This document shows, piece by piece, positions 36,335-44,596 of a DNA stretch of 64,000 bases. The stretch lies in the NCBI RefSeq assembly GCF_030362815.1, contig NZ_JAUCGR010000003.1:62001-126000 (forward strand), given 5' to 3'. The notes beneath the pieces are model-generated. The model worked only from the letters and a program-made list of their open reading frames with translations, did not search any database and was not told the DNA's origin. This stretch comes from Cellulomonas edaphi (lineage in GTDB: Bacteria > Actinomycetota > Actinomycetes > Actinomycetales > Cellulomonadaceae). Every line of letters begins with the position of its first letter. Positions within the stretch are counted from its first letter, which is position 1. Made by a program: the position numbers and the translations under genes.

Positions 36335-36523
36335 TCAGGCCGAGCCCGACTTGCGCTGGAACCGCCGCTGCGACGGGCCCGCGGTCTCGGAGCCGTGCAC
36401 CTGACCGGTGTTCGCCGTCCCGTCCGCGGTGCGGTGGCTCGCCGACTTCTTGCGATCCAGCGCCTCGCGGAACTTGGCCTTGGCGTCCTCGCTCACGGCT
36501 CCTGCCTTGTCGTCCTGCGCCAT
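36335..36523 (-). CDS. DUF5302 family small protein
   Basis: 62-residue hydrophilic protein with MAQDDKAGAVSEDAKAKFREALDRKK and a Lys/Arg/Ser/Thr-rich tail. It matches the small actinobacterial DUF5302 family, of unknown function. AAGGAGA precedes the ATG. Confidence 0.75.
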   Translation of the reverse strand: MAQDDKAGAVSEDAKAKFREALDRKKSASHRTADGTANTGQVHGSETAGPSQRRFQRKSGSA

Positions 36524-36626
36524 GGCGTCTCCTTCGTCCGTCGGTGCTGCCCGCAGCGCGCGGGCACCCCCAGCCTGGCCGATGCCGGCGCCCGACGCCA
36601 GCGAGTTCCGCGGCGGGCCGGCGTCG

Positions 36627-38576
36627 TCAGGCGACGGGCAGCCGCGCCGCCCACCAGGCCAGGACGTGCTCGAAGCGCGCCTGACGGTGCCGCGGCCGGC
36701 CGGATCGCGTCAGCTCGTGCCCCTCGCCGGGGAACAGCAGCAGCTCGGCATGCACGCCGCGTCGCCGGAGCTCGACGAACCACCGCTGGCCCTGCTCGAC
36801 CGGGCAGCGCCAGTCCTGCTCGGAGTGGATCACCAGCGTCGGCGTGCTCACCTCGCCGACGTGCGCCATCGGGGACTGCGCGGCGACCGCGGCGGGGTCC
36901 TCCCCCAGGTACGCACCGCCGAAGAACCAGCCGATGTCGCTCGAGCCGACGAAGCTCACGGGGTCGAGGAACCCCCGCTCGACGATGGCGGCCGCGAAGC
37001 GGTCGGTTCGGGTGGTCAACCAGGCGGTCATGTACCCGCCGTAGGACCCGCCCATCACACCGACGCGCGAGGCGTCCAGCCTGGGGTCGCCCAGCGCCGC
37101 GTCGAGCAGCGCGAGCACGTCGTCGGCGTCCACGGTGCCGAACCGCTGCGCGATGGCCAGCCCGTGGTCGCGGCCGTAGCCCGACGATCCGCGTGGGTTG
37201 CCGTGGACCACGGCGTACCCCGCCTCGACGAGCACCTGGACCTCGTCGAACAGCGCGTGCGTGTACTGCGCGAACGGTCCGCCGTGGATCATGAGGATCG
37301 TCGGGTACGGCCCCTCGCCGTAGCGCGCCGGGTCGGGCGTGGTGAGCCAGCCGTGCATCGGGTAGCCGTCGGGGGCCGTCGCGGTCAGCTCGACGCCCTG
37401 GCGTGTGCGGCCCGTTGCTCGCAGCGGCGCCGAGAAGTCGGTGAGGGGCTCCTCGGAGCCCACGAGGACGAGCTCGCCCGCGTCGCCCGCTGCGGCACGC
37501 ACCGCGACCAGCGCGCCACCTCCCGACCCGGCCGCGGTGACCACCACCGGGCCCGACACGAGGTCGGTCATGGCACCTACGACGTCGACCCGCACGAGGT
37601 GCACGGCCCCGCGGCGCTGGTCCGCCACCACGGGGCGGCCGTCGTGCTCGACGAGCAGCTCGGGCAGCAGGTCCACGGTGTCGGGGTCGGTGAGCCGACG
37701 CGGCGCACCTCCCTCGGCGAGCGACAGCTCGAACAGCCCGCTCTGCGAGGCGACGAAGTCCAGGCCCGTGTCTCCGAGGTCCGAGGCGACGAACCACAGC
37801 AGCGAGCCGTCCGCCGCGGCACGGACGGTGGAGACGTCCAGCGTCGAGCCCTGGTCCGCGTCCGTGAGCGGGGTGGGCTCCTCCGGGAACCGGGCGTCGA
37901 CTCGCACGACGTCGCTGCGCAGGTCCACCTCGCGCGAGGCGTGCCGCGCCATGGTCGCGGCCAGGGCCGCGTCGTCGAGCCAGGTGAAGGTGCCGACGCC
38001 GTCGGGGCCGCTGGTCAGCGCGGTCGCCGACGGCACGCCGTCGATGGCGACCGCCGCGTCGGGGGCAGGCAGGTCGAGCACGAACAGGTGCTGGGGGCGG
38101 TCGCGCACGAAGCCGATGCCGTCGGCGCGGTAGCGCAGCTCCGTGATGTGCCGCGGCGCCTCGGCGGCGGGGCTCCCGTCCGGCTCGTACCTGCCCGGCT
38201 CGGGCACGCGCGCGAGGAAGGCGATGCGGGTGCCGTCCGGCGAGAACACGGGGCTGGCGGCGCCGAGCGGCGCGTCCGTGAGCGCGACCGGCTCCCCGCC
38301 GGTCGCCTCGACGAGGAAGACCTGCGGCTTGCCGTCCTTCTCCGCACGGCAGAACGCGACCCACCGCCCGTCCGGCGAGACCGCGGGGGCCGTGTCCCGG
38401 AACCCGCGGGTGAGGGGCCGCGGCGCGGCGCCGTCGAGCGGCACGGTCCAGAGCGAGCCGCGGTACTCGTCGGCCTCGAGATCCGGATGGACCACCGAGA
38501 CGATCGCGGCGGAGCCGTCGGGGAGCACCGCGGGGGTGCCGGGGACATGGAGGAGCGCAAGATCGTCAGGGATCAC
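36627..38576 (-). CDS. S9 family prolyl oligopeptidase-like peptidase
   Basis: 649-residue peptidase: N-terminal beta-propeller with TolB/WD-like repeats (SPDGRWVAF, SPDGTRIAF), and a C-terminal alpha/beta hydrolase with nucleophile Ser in GGSYGGYMTAW, Asp in SEQDWRCPVEQ and His in GEGHEL. No signal peptide is seen, so it is cytoplasmic or released late. GTG 38576 follows a TACGGT -10 by six bases; an in-frame ATG at 38609 is the alternative. Confidence 0.92.
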   Translation of the reverse strand: MIPDDLALLHVPGTPAVLPDGSAAIVSVVHPDLEADEYRGSLWTVPLDGAAPRPLTRGFRDTAPAVSPDGRWVAFCRAEKDGKPQVFLVEATGGEPVALTDAPLGAASPVFSPDGTRIAFLARVPEPGRYEPDGSPAAEAPRHITELRYRADGIGFVRDRPQHLFVLDLPAPDAAVAIDGVPSATALTSGPDGVGTFTWLDDAALAATMARHASREVDLRSDVVRVDARFPEEPTPLTDADQGSTLDVSTVRAAADGSLLWFVASDLGDTGLDFVASQSGLFELSLAEGGAPRRLTDPDTVDLLPELLVEHDGRPVVADQRRGAVHLVRVDVVGAMTDLVSGPVVVTAAGSGGGALVAVRAAAGDAGELVLVGSEEPLTDFSAPLRATGRTRQGVELTATAPDGYPMHGWLTTPDPARYGEGPYPTILMIHGGPFAQYTHALFDEVQVLVEAGYAVVHGNPRGSSGYGRDHGLAIAQRFGTVDADDVLALLDAALGDPRLDASRVGVMGGSYGGYMTAWLTTRTDRFAAAIVERGFLDPVSFVGSSDIGWFFGGAYLGEDPAAVAAQSPMAHVGEVSTPTLVIHSEQDWRCPVEQGQRWFVELRRRGVHAELLLFPGEGHELTRSGRPRHRQARFEHVLAWWAARLPVA

Positions 38577-38582
38577 CGCACG

Positions 38583-38588
38583 ACCGTA
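38583..38588 (-). promoter_or_regulatory. -10 element of the S9 peptidase gene (leaderless)
   Basis: TACGGT followed by six bases and the GTG at 38576. Confidence 0.4.
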
Positions 38589-38630
38589 CGCCGGTCCTGC
38601 GTGCCGCACCGCATCCGTGGGCGCGCGCGG

Positions 38631-39125
38631 TCAGGACGTCGTGGCCGAGTCCTCGAGCGTGTCGTCCTCGTCGTGGTCGACGTGGCCGGCGCGCAGCACC
38701 GTGATGGCGGCCTCGAAGTCCTCGAGGGACTCGAACGCCTGGTACACGCTGGCGAACCGCAGGTAGGCGACCTCGTCGAGCTCGCGCAGCGGCACGAGGA
38801 TCGCGAGGCCGATCTCGTACGCGTCGATCTCCGCCGACCCCGACGAGCGCAGAGTCTCCTCCACCTTCTGGGCCAGGATGGCGAGGTCGTCCTCGCTCAC
38901 CGGACGGCCCTGGCAGGCCTTGCGGACGCCGCCGACGATCTTGTCGCGGCTGAACGGCTCGGTCGCGCCCGAGCGCTTCACCACCGACAGGCTCGTCGTC
39001 TCCACGGTCGTGAACCGCCGGTTGCAGTTGGGGCACTGGCGGCGGCGACGGATGGAGGCGCCGTCGTCGGACGTCCGCGAGTCGACGACTCGCGAGTCCG
39101 GGTGACGGCAGAACGGACAGTGCAC
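38631..39125 (-). CDS. nrdR: Transcriptional repressor NrdR
   Basis: 164-residue ATP-cone repressor of ribonucleotide reductase genes. N-terminal zinc ribbon [17 protein letters not shown]...[10 protein letters not shown] with four cysteines, then the ATP cone ([31 protein letters not shown]). A short acidic tail follows. GTG at 39125 starts directly with the first CxxC. No nrd operon is in the window. Confidence 0.97.
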   Translation of the reverse strand: MHCPFCRHPDSRVVDSRTSDDGASIRRRRQCPNCNRRFTTVETTSLSVVKRSGATEPFSRDKIVGGVRKACQGRPVSEDDLAILAQKVEETLRSSGSAEIDAYEIGLAILVPLRELDEVAYLRFASVYQAFESLEDFEAAITVLRAGHVDHDEDDTLEDSATTS

Positions 39126-39206
39126 GGAGCATCCCCTTCGGGCCGGTGCGCAGGATCGTGCGACGGGCTGCCGCGCCGGGCGGCGCGCCGCGTGTGCGCC
39201 CCCGTG

Positions 39207-39236
39207 ACGCTAGGCCAACGCCGCACGGCCTCGCAA
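39207..39236 (-). promoter_or_regulatory. nrdR promoter candidate
   Basis: Minus strand: -35 TTGCGA (39231-39236), 18 bases, -10 TAGCGT (39207-39212), about 80 bases upstream of the nrdR start. Confidence 0.5.
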
Positions 39237-39251
39237 GGCGACGTGCACAGG

Positions 39252-39285
39252 CCTCGGGGCGGCCGCCTGAGCGACCGCCCCGAGG
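39252..39285. terminator. Hairpin in the nrdR-LysM gap (first)
   Basis: CCTCGGGGCGG / CCGCCCCGAGG, 11 bp, 12-base loop. Downstream of the LysM gene on the minus strand. The 396-base gap between nrdR and the LysM gene otherwise holds a second hairpin, the nrdR promoter and an iron-box match. Confidence 0.5.
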
Positions 39286-39303
39286 TGGGACGCCCCCATC
39301 CCT

Positions 39304-39329
39304 GCGGCGTCGACTCGCCTCGACGCCGC
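39304..39329. terminator. Hairpin in the nrdR-LysM gap (second)
   Basis: GCGGCGTCGA / TCGACGCCGC, 10 bp, loop CTCGCC. Two stacked hairpins suggest a strong stop for transcription of the LysM gene. Confidence 0.5.
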
Positions 39330-39404
39330 GTGGTGCTGCGGATGAGCGGAAGACCGTAGGCCCCCTGGCTCCCGCGCTTCTCGTGAGCCCCCCAGCTCGC
39401 CGAA

Positions 39405-39423
39405 GAAGGTAAGCCTAACCTAG
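39405..39423. promoter_or_regulatory. DtxR/IdeR-type iron box without an obvious target
   Basis: Minus strand CTAGGTTAGGCTTACCTTC matches the 19-base DtxR/IdeR palindrome TTAGGTTAGGCTAACCTAA at 15 of 19 positions. It is about 280 bases from nrdR and 100 bases past the LysM stop. No ORF that I could support starts next to it. Confidence 0.5.
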
Positions 39424-39521
39424 CCTTTGGGTCGCCCCGATGGCAACCGGGTGGTCCGCTCACCGCGCGCACGACGCCCGCTCGCCGCGCCCACGCACCA
39501 CTCTCGTGCGCAGCGCGAAGG

Positions 39522-39938
39522 TCAGCCGTGCGTCGGCACCAGGATCGTCTGACCGGCCATCAGCTCCGCGCTCGGCAGGTTGTTGAGGCGCACCATCTCG
39601 GTGACGGCCTTGCCCACGGACTCGCCCGGCGAGACGGCCTCCGCGGCGATGCCCCAGAGGGTCTCGCCGGCCACCACCTGATGCTCGACCACGGAGCGCG
39701 AGCTCGCCGGCGGCTCGGCGAGAGCCTGCCCGCCGAGCATCACGACGAGTGCGCCCATGAGGGCCGCGACGACGACAACCACGGCACGACCGCGGTGCGT
39801 CAGCGCGAGGCCGCGCACACCGGGGCGGGCCGCACCGGCGGGCTCCGCTGAACGCGCAGGCTGTGCCGGGCGCGCCTGGCGCACGGGGCGCAGCGGCTGT
39901 GCCGAACGGAGCTGCGGGCCCATCGCGATCGCACTCAT
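39522..39938 (-). CDS. LysM-domain membrane protein, SOS division-inhibitor candidate
   Basis: 138-residue protein with an Ala/Pro/Arg-rich cytoplasmic part, one membrane segment (VVVVVAALMGALVVMLGGQALA) and a C-terminal LysM domain (EHQVVAGETLWGIAAEAV...VRLNNLPSAELMAGQTILVP). It is divergent from lexA, as ChiZ (Rv2719c) in mycobacteria, DivS in corynebacteria and YneA in Bacillus are; those block division during the SOS response. GGTGGAGAC lies upstream of the ATG. Function is by position and architecture. Confidence 0.87.
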   Translation of the reverse strand: MSAIAMGPQLRSAQPLRPVRQARPAQPARSAEPAGAARPGVRGLALTHRGRAVVVVVAALMGALVVMLGGQALAEPPASSRSVVEHQVVAGETLWGIAAEAVSPGESVGKAVTEMVRLNNLPSAELMAGQTILVPTHG

Positions 39939-40005
39939 GTGTCTCCACCTTTCGCGTCCCCGGCCGGGAGCCGCTGCTCCCGCCCGGTGCTCGGTCGTCT
40001 CCCGA

Positions 40006-40042
40006 CCGAACGTATGTACGTCGAACGTCTGTACGATGTCTA
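40006..40042 (-). promoter_or_regulatory. LysM-gene promoter with two LexA boxes
   Basis: Minus strand: -35 TAGACA (40037-40042), 17 bases, -10 GTACAT (40014-40019). Plus-strand LexA-like boxes TCGAACGTCTGTACGA (40021-40036) and CCGAACGTATGTACGT (40006-40021) share one base and cover the spacer and -10. They deviate by one to three bases from the palindromic ideal. Confidence 0.6.
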
Positions 40043-40073
40043 CCAGTCGGCACCGACACGTGTCGAGCGCTCG

Positions 40074-40114
40074 TCGAACAGATGTTTGAAATCAGGTCCG
40101 CGGTTCCCTAGGCT
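40074..40114 (+). promoter_or_regulatory. lexA promoter with LexA box
   Basis: LexA box TCGAACAGATGTTTGA (40074-40089) overlaps the -35 TTTGAA (40085-40090); 18 bases later follows -10 TAGGCT (40109-40114). Autoregulation is expected. The 437-base gap between the LysM and lexA genes also holds two more boxes and the tandem repeat below. Confidence 0.75.
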
Positions 40115-40254
40115 GGCCGCGTAGGTACAGCGCACCATCGACCACTGACACGGCCGGGGGGCGGGCGTCCCAAGGGGGTCTGACCAGTGAGAACACGCGT
40201 GGCCAGACCAGCACCGCAGAGACGCGAGAACCGCAGACAGACCAGCACCGCAGA

Positions 40255-40326
40255 TTCATCCCGCACCGCAGATTCATCCCGCACCGCAGATTCATCCCGC
40301 ACCGCAGATTCATCCCGCACCGCAGA
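40255..40326. repeat. Four 18-bp tandem repeats in the lexA leader
   Basis: Four identical direct copies of TTCATCCCGCACCGCAGA, plus a partial one before them. They lie between the lexA promoter and the lexA start, in a frame open to lexA (would read TADSSR four times). Candidate variable-number repeat. Confidence 0.95.
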
Positions 40327-40375
40327 GACCACCGATCGGCGCCGCCCGGGCCGCGCCGCGAAGGAGAGGCCGCAC

Positions 40376-41116
40376 GTGAGCGACGAGACGTCCACCCAGG
40401 ACCTGGCGACGGTGCACGCACTGCCCGACGCCCCCGCGGGACCCGACGGCCTCACGGCCCGGCAGCGGCTCGTCCTCGACACGATCCGGTCGTCCGTCGA
40501 GTCGCGCGGCTACCCGCCGAGCATGCGGGAGATCGGCGAGGCGGTCGGGCTGAACAGCCCGTCGAGCGTGAAGCACCAGCTCACGGCCCTCGAGCGCAAG
40601 GGTTACCTGCGGCGCGACCCCAACCGGCCCCGCGCCATCGAGGTCGTGCACCCGGACGACTCACGCGGCGTGACCCCGTGGGGTGCGCTCGGGGCACCCT
40701 CGTTCGTGGACGACGACGCGCCCGAGCGCGACGGCGCCCCCACGCCCAGCTACGTCCCTGTGGTGGGTCGCATCGCGGCCGGCGGCCCGATCCTGGCCGA
40801 CCAGGTGGTCGAGGACGTCTTCCCGCTCCCGCGCCAGCTGGTGGGTGACGGCGAGCTGTTCCTGCTCAAGGTCAGCGGTGACTCGATGATCGAGGCGGCC
40901 ATCTGCGACGGCGACTGGGTGGTCGTGCGACGCCAGCCGGTGGCCGAGAACGGCGAGATCGTGGCGGCCATGATCGACGGCGAGGCGACGGTCAAGACGC
41001 TCAAGCGGACCGACGGCCACGTGTGGCTGCTCCCGGCCAACGCCTCCTATGCGGCCATCGACGGCGACGAGGCGGTCGTGCTGGGTCGCGTCGTGAGCGT
41101 GCTCCGCAGCCTCTGA
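40376..41116 (+). CDS. lexA: SOS repressor LexA
   Basis: 246-residue repressor with a winged helix-turn-helix ([30 protein letters not shown]) and a C-terminal S24 autoprotease. The cleavage region reads [14 protein letters not shown] (Ala-Gly bond), with catalytic Ser in [12 protein letters not shown] and Lys in [13 protein letters not shown] 40376 has AAGGAGAGG; a second GTG at 40187 with AAGGGGG is in frame and would add 63 residues, including four TADSSR repeats. Family length and the strong ribosome binding site favour 40376. Confidence 0.94.
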   Translation: MSDETSTQDLATVHALPDAPAGPDGLTARQRLVLDTIRSSVESRGYPPSMREIGEAVGLNSPSSVKHQLTALERKGYLRRDPNRPRAIEVVHPDDSRGVTPWGALGAPSFVDDDAPERDGAPTPSYVPVVGRIAAGGPILADQVVEDVFPLPRQLVGDGELFLLKVSGDSMIEAAICDGDWVVVRRQPVAENGEIVAAMIDGEATVKTLKRTDGHVWLLPANASYAAIDGDEAVVLGRVVSVLRSL

Positions 41117-41145
41117 GTGCGCGCGACGTCGGAGAGGTGGTCGCG

Positions 41146-41343
41146 ATGGCACCGCAGCGTGATCCCGGGCCCGGCGTTGCTGCCGGGATCGACGCCGCCC
41201 TGCGCCGAGCGCGCGAGCGGCGCGACGCGGCCGGCGAGCTCGGGCCCCCGATGGTCGACGACCCGGCAACGACGGTGAGTACGGGCGCCCCGCCGTCGAC
41301 CGAGGCCGGGCGCGAGCCCGGCGAGGAGCCGTCGGAGCCCTAG
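41146..41343 (+). CDS. Small hypothetical protein downstream of lexA
   Basis: 65-residue hydrophilic ORF (MAPQRDPGPGVAAGIDAALRR, then an acidic Pro/Glu tail) with AGAGGTGG five bases upstream, 29 bases past lexA. No family recognised. Its stop overlaps the convergent ldh stop. Coding status is uncertain. Confidence 0.4.
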   Translation: MAPQRDPGPGVAAGIDAALRRARERRDAAGELGPPMVDDPATTVSTGAPPSTEAGREPGEEPSEP

Positions 41344-42341
41344 AACCCGAACTGGCGCGCGACCGACCGCACGGCGTCCGCCGACGCCCGCAGGCCCGCC
41401 AGCTCGTCGTCGGACATCGGGACGGCCAGCCGGTCCCCCACGCCGCCCGCGCCGACGATCGTGGGCACCGACAGGCACACGTCGTCGATGCCGTAGTAGC
41501 CGTTGAGCAGCGACGAGATCGGCAGGATGCGGCGCTCGTCCTTCAGGACGGCCTCGATGATGCGCGACCCCGCGAGCGCGACCGCGTAGTTCGTCGCTCC
41601 CTTGCCCTCAATGATCCGGTAGGCGGACTCGACGACCTCGCGGGCGATCTTGTCGCGCACGTCCCCGGTCATGGGGCTCGCGCCGTCGACGCCCTGCCAC
41701 TCGAGCACCGGCACCGCACCGATGCTCGCGGAGCTCCACAGCGGCAGCTCGCTGTCGCCGTGCTCGCCGGCGATGTACGCGTGCACGTTCTGCACGGCGA
41801 CGCCGGTGTGCTGGGCGATGAGGTACCGCAGCCGGGACGAGTCGAGCACGGTGCCCGACCCGAACAGCTGGGTGGGCGGCAGCCCGGAGATCTTCAGCGC
41901 CGCGTAGGTCACGACGTCCACGGGGTTCGTCACCATGACGTAGACCGCGTTCGGCGCCACCTGCGTGACCAGGGGCAGCACCTTGCGCACCAGGGAGATG
42001 GTGGCCTCGGCCAGGTCCAGGCGGGTCTGGCCGGGCTTCTGCTTGGCTCCCGCGGTGAACATCACGACGTCCGCGTCGGCGCACACCGCGATGTCGTCCG
42101 AGCCGACGACCTCCGCCATGGGCATGAACTGGATGCCGTGCCCCAGGTCCAGCGCCTCCGCCTCGACCTTCGCCTTGTTGATGTCGTAGAGCGCCACCGA
42201 GCGAGCGGCCCCGCGCATGAGCGCCGCGTAGGCCATGGTCGACCCGACGGCGCCCGCGCCCACGATCGCCAGCTTGGACGTCCTGCGGGTGCTGACGCTC
42301 GCCCCCATCGGGGCCTCGTCGATGTCGTCGGGCTGGGTCAT
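41340..42341 (-). CDS. ldh: L-lactate dehydrogenase
   Basis: NAD-dependent L-lactate dehydrogenase, 333 residues, in the pyruvate-to-lactate step of fermentation. Rossmann motif LAIVGAGAVGSTMAYA, the substrate loop AGAKQKPGQTRLDL (Gln, as in lactate and not malate dehydrogenases), NPVDVVTY and catalytic His in GEHGDSE. An N-terminal extension of about 20 residues precedes the fold. GGGGAG lies upstream of the ATG. It marks a facultatively fermentative lifestyle. Confidence 0.95.
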   Translation of the reverse strand: MTQPDDIDEAPMGASVSTRRTSKLAIVGAGAVGSTMAYAALMRGAARSVALYDINKAKVEAEALDLGHGIQFMPMAEVVGSDDIAVCADADVVMFTAGAKQKPGQTRLDLAEATISLVRKVLPLVTQVAPNAVYVMVTNPVDVVTYAALKISGLPPTQLFGSGTVLDSSRLRYLIAQHTGVAVQNVHAYIAGEHGDSELPLWSSASIGAVPVLEWQGVDGASPMTGDVRDKIAREVVESAYRIIEGKGATNYAVALAGSRIIEAVLKDERRILPISSLLNGYYGIDDVCLSVPTIVGAGGVGDRLAVPMSDDELAGLRASADAVRSVARQFGF

Positions 42342-42405
42342 CGCTACTCCCCTGGCGCGGTTCCGGCTGGACCTGGCCAGGCTAGCCCGAACGCATCGCG
42401 CCTGC

Positions 42406-44541
42406 TCAGGGCGTCCGGCCCGTCGTCGGCGCGCCGGGCGCCCGCAGCCTGGTCAGCGCCGAGAGCACGGCGTCACGGTCGGTAGTGCGCCAGAAGTCCG
42501 GCATCGAGCGCGCGAGGAAGTCTCCGTAGCGCGCGGTACGCAGCCGGGGGTCCAGCACGGCGACCACGCCGCGGTCCTGGGTGCCGCGGATCAACCGGCC
42601 GGCCCCCTGCGCCAGCAGCAGGGCGGCATGGGTGGCCGAGACGGCCATGAACCCGTTGCCGCCCGCGGAGCCCACGGCGTCGGCGCGCGCGGAGCGCACG
42701 GGGTCGTCGGGACGCGGGAACGGGATGCGGTCGATGAGCACCAGCGAGCACGAGGGCCCGGGCACGTCGACTCCCTGCCACAGCGACAGGGTGCCGAACA
42801 GGCACGTGGCCTCGTCGGCGGCGAACTGCGCGACGAGCGTGGGCAGCTGGTCGTCGCCCTGCAGCAGCACGGGCACGTCGAGGCGCTCGCGCATGGCCTC
42901 GGCGACCGCGTTGGCCGCGCGGCGCGACGAGAACAGCCCGAGGGTGCGTCCCCCCGCCGCGGTCACGAGCGCCTCGATCTCGTCGAGCTGTGCGTCCGTC
43001 GCCGGCTCGCGCCCGGGCGGTGGCAGGTGGGCGGCCACGTAGCAGATGCCCTGGCGGCGGTAGTCGAACGGGCTGCCGACGTCCAGGCCCGTCCAGCTGA
43101 GCTCGGCCGGCGCCGTCTCCGAGCCCGTGGGCCCGACCGGCTCGGCGTCGGCGCGGACCTCGAGACCGACGGCGCGGGCCACCGGCTCGAACGAGCCGCC
43201 GAGCGCGAGCGTCGCGGAGGTCAGCACCGCCGAGCGACCCGAGAGCAGGTGGGTGCGGATCAGGCCGTTGACCGCCAGCGGTGCGGCGTGCAGGCGCGTC
43301 GTAGGGGTTCCCCGCCGGTCCTCGCTGCGCGCGCACCACAGCACCGTGTGCCTGTTGTCCTCGGGGTCCGCCGCCATGCGGTCCGCGACCTCGAACAGGA
43401 CGAGCATGGCCGACGCGGCCATCTTCAGGCCGCCCTCGGCGCCCGCCGCCTTGGCCGTGCTGGCATCCGGCTTGAGGACGCTGAGCAGCGTGCGCGACGC
43501 GTCCCGCACCGCGGCGACCGCCGCACGCGCCCCGTCGGGCAGACCGCGCGGGAACCGACCCTCGGGCATTGTGACCAGCACGGAGGCGAGCGCCTGCCCC
43601 GCCGAGTCCAGGTCCGTGGTCGGGACGCCTCCGTGCCGCCGCGCCAACCGCGCGGCGTGCTCGATGCTCGCGAGCGACAGCTCGGCGGTGGCCTGCGCGG
43701 TCACGCGGTCGGTGAGCTCGTGCGCCTCGTCGACCACCAGGACGTCGTGCTCGGGCAGCACGTTGGGCGAGCCGGACGCCGCGATGCCGAGCATGGCGTG
43801 GTTGGTGACCACGACGTCGGCCTCCCGAGCCAGCGCCCGCGCGCGCTCCGGGAAGCACTCGGCCAGCATCGGGCACTTGCCGCCGATGCACTCGAGCGAG
43901 GTGACGGAGACCTGCCGCCACGCCTTGTCCGTCACGCCGGGAACCAGGTCGTCACGGTCGCCCGACTCGGTCTCCTCGGCCCACTCGCGCAGCCGCACCA
44001 CCTGCTCGCCGAGCGACTCCCCGGTGCCGGGGCGTTCCCCGCGCTCGGGGGCCGGGTGCTCGGCCGCACCCGCGTGCTCCCCCAGGTCGAACAGCGTCGC
44101 GCCCTCGTCCTCGGGATAGCCGCCGGACACCTTGTTGACGCACACGTAGTTGTGCCAGCCCTTGAGCAGCGCGATGCGCGGGGCGCGGGGCAGGCGCGGC
44201 GCCAGCGCGTCGGCCACCAGGGGGAGGTCGCGCGTGATCACCTGCCGCTGCAGGGCGAGGGTGGCCGTCGAGACGACGACGCGCTGGTCCTCGAGCACGG
44301 CGTGCCGGACGGCAGGCACGAGGTAGCCGAGCGACTTGCCCGTGCCCGTCCCGGCCTGGACGAGCAGGTGGTCGCCCGTCTCGAGGGCGGTGGTGACCGC
44401 CACCGCCATCTGGTGCTGGCCGTCGCGCCGTGCACCACCCAGCGCGCCCACGGCGAGGTCGAGCAGCTCGTCGACCGACGGCTCGTCCGTCCCCGCCGCG
44501 CTCCCGCTCGGCGCGGTCGAGCGGGCTGTCGTGGGAGGCAC
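42406..44541 (-). CDS. dinG: DinG-type XPD-family helicase
   Basis: 711-residue SF2 DNA helicase of the DinG/XPD family. Walker A AGTGTGKSLGY, DEAH box VVDEAHELTDRV, iron-sulfur cluster cysteines in NYVCVNK, LECIGGKCPMLAECFPE, then QGAGRLIRGTQDRGVVAVLDPR at the C-terminus. DinG unwinds R-loops and damage intermediates. I use GTG 44541 because TACGCT ends exactly six bases before it; an in-frame GTG at 44580 is the alternative. Confidence 0.93.
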   Translation of the reverse strand: MPPTTARSTAPSGSAAGTDEPSVDELLDLAVGALGGARRDGQHQMAVAVTTALETGDHLLVQAGTGTGKSLGYLVPAVRHAVLEDQRVVVSTATLALQRQVITRDLPLVADALAPRLPRAPRIALLKGWHNYVCVNKVSGGYPEDEGATLFDLGEHAGAAEHPAPERGERPGTGESLGEQVVRLREWAEETESGDRDDLVPGVTDKAWRQVSVTSLECIGGKCPMLAECFPERARALAREADVVVTNHAMLGIAASGSPNVLPEHDVLVVDEAHELTDRVTAQATAELSLASIEHAARLARRHGGVPTTDLDSAGQALASVLVTMPEGRFPRGLPDGARAAVAAVRDASRTLLSVLKPDASTAKAAGAEGGLKMAASAMLVLFEVADRMAADPEDNRHTVLWCARSEDRRGTPTTRLHAAPLAVNGLIRTHLLSGRSAVLTSATLALGGSFEPVARAVGLEVRADAEPVGPTGSETAPAELSWTGLDVGSPFDYRRQGICYVAAHLPPPGREPATDAQLDEIEALVTAAGGRTLGLFSSRRAANAVAEAMRERLDVPVLLQGDDQLPTLVAQFAADEATCLFGTLSLWQGVDVPGPSCSLVLIDRIPFPRPDDPVRSARADAVGSAGGNGFMAVSATHAALLLAQGAGRLIRGTQDRGVVAVLDPRLRTARYGDFLARSMPDFWRTTDRDAVLSALTRLRAPGAPTTGRTP

Positions 44542-44547
44542 CGCGTC

Positions 44548-44553
44548 AGCGTA
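44548..44553 (-). promoter_or_regulatory. -10 element of dinG (leaderless)
   Basis: TACGCT followed by six bases and the GTG at 44541. Confidence 0.4.
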
Positions 44554-44596
44554 GTGCGCCTCGCCGGCTGCGGACGCCACCCCTGTGGGCGGCCTC

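Noticed and set aside
38978..39472. Minus-strand open frame of 164 codons crossing the nrdR upstream region
   Set aside because: Runs through hairpins and promoter, overlaps nrdR in another frame, no family similarity or ribosome binding site.
39126..39521. Adenosylcobalamin riboswitch upstream of nrdR
   Set aside because: No recognisable B12-box or core; only two simple hairpins are seen, and nrdR is not usually under such control.
39439..39585. Short plus-strand ORF (start MATGWSAHRAHD) next to the iron box
   Set aside because: No ribosome binding site, overlaps the LysM gene and has shadow-like composition.
40255..40326. Possible CRISPR array (repeat of 18 bases)
   Set aside because: Direct tandem copies without spacers and no cas genes.
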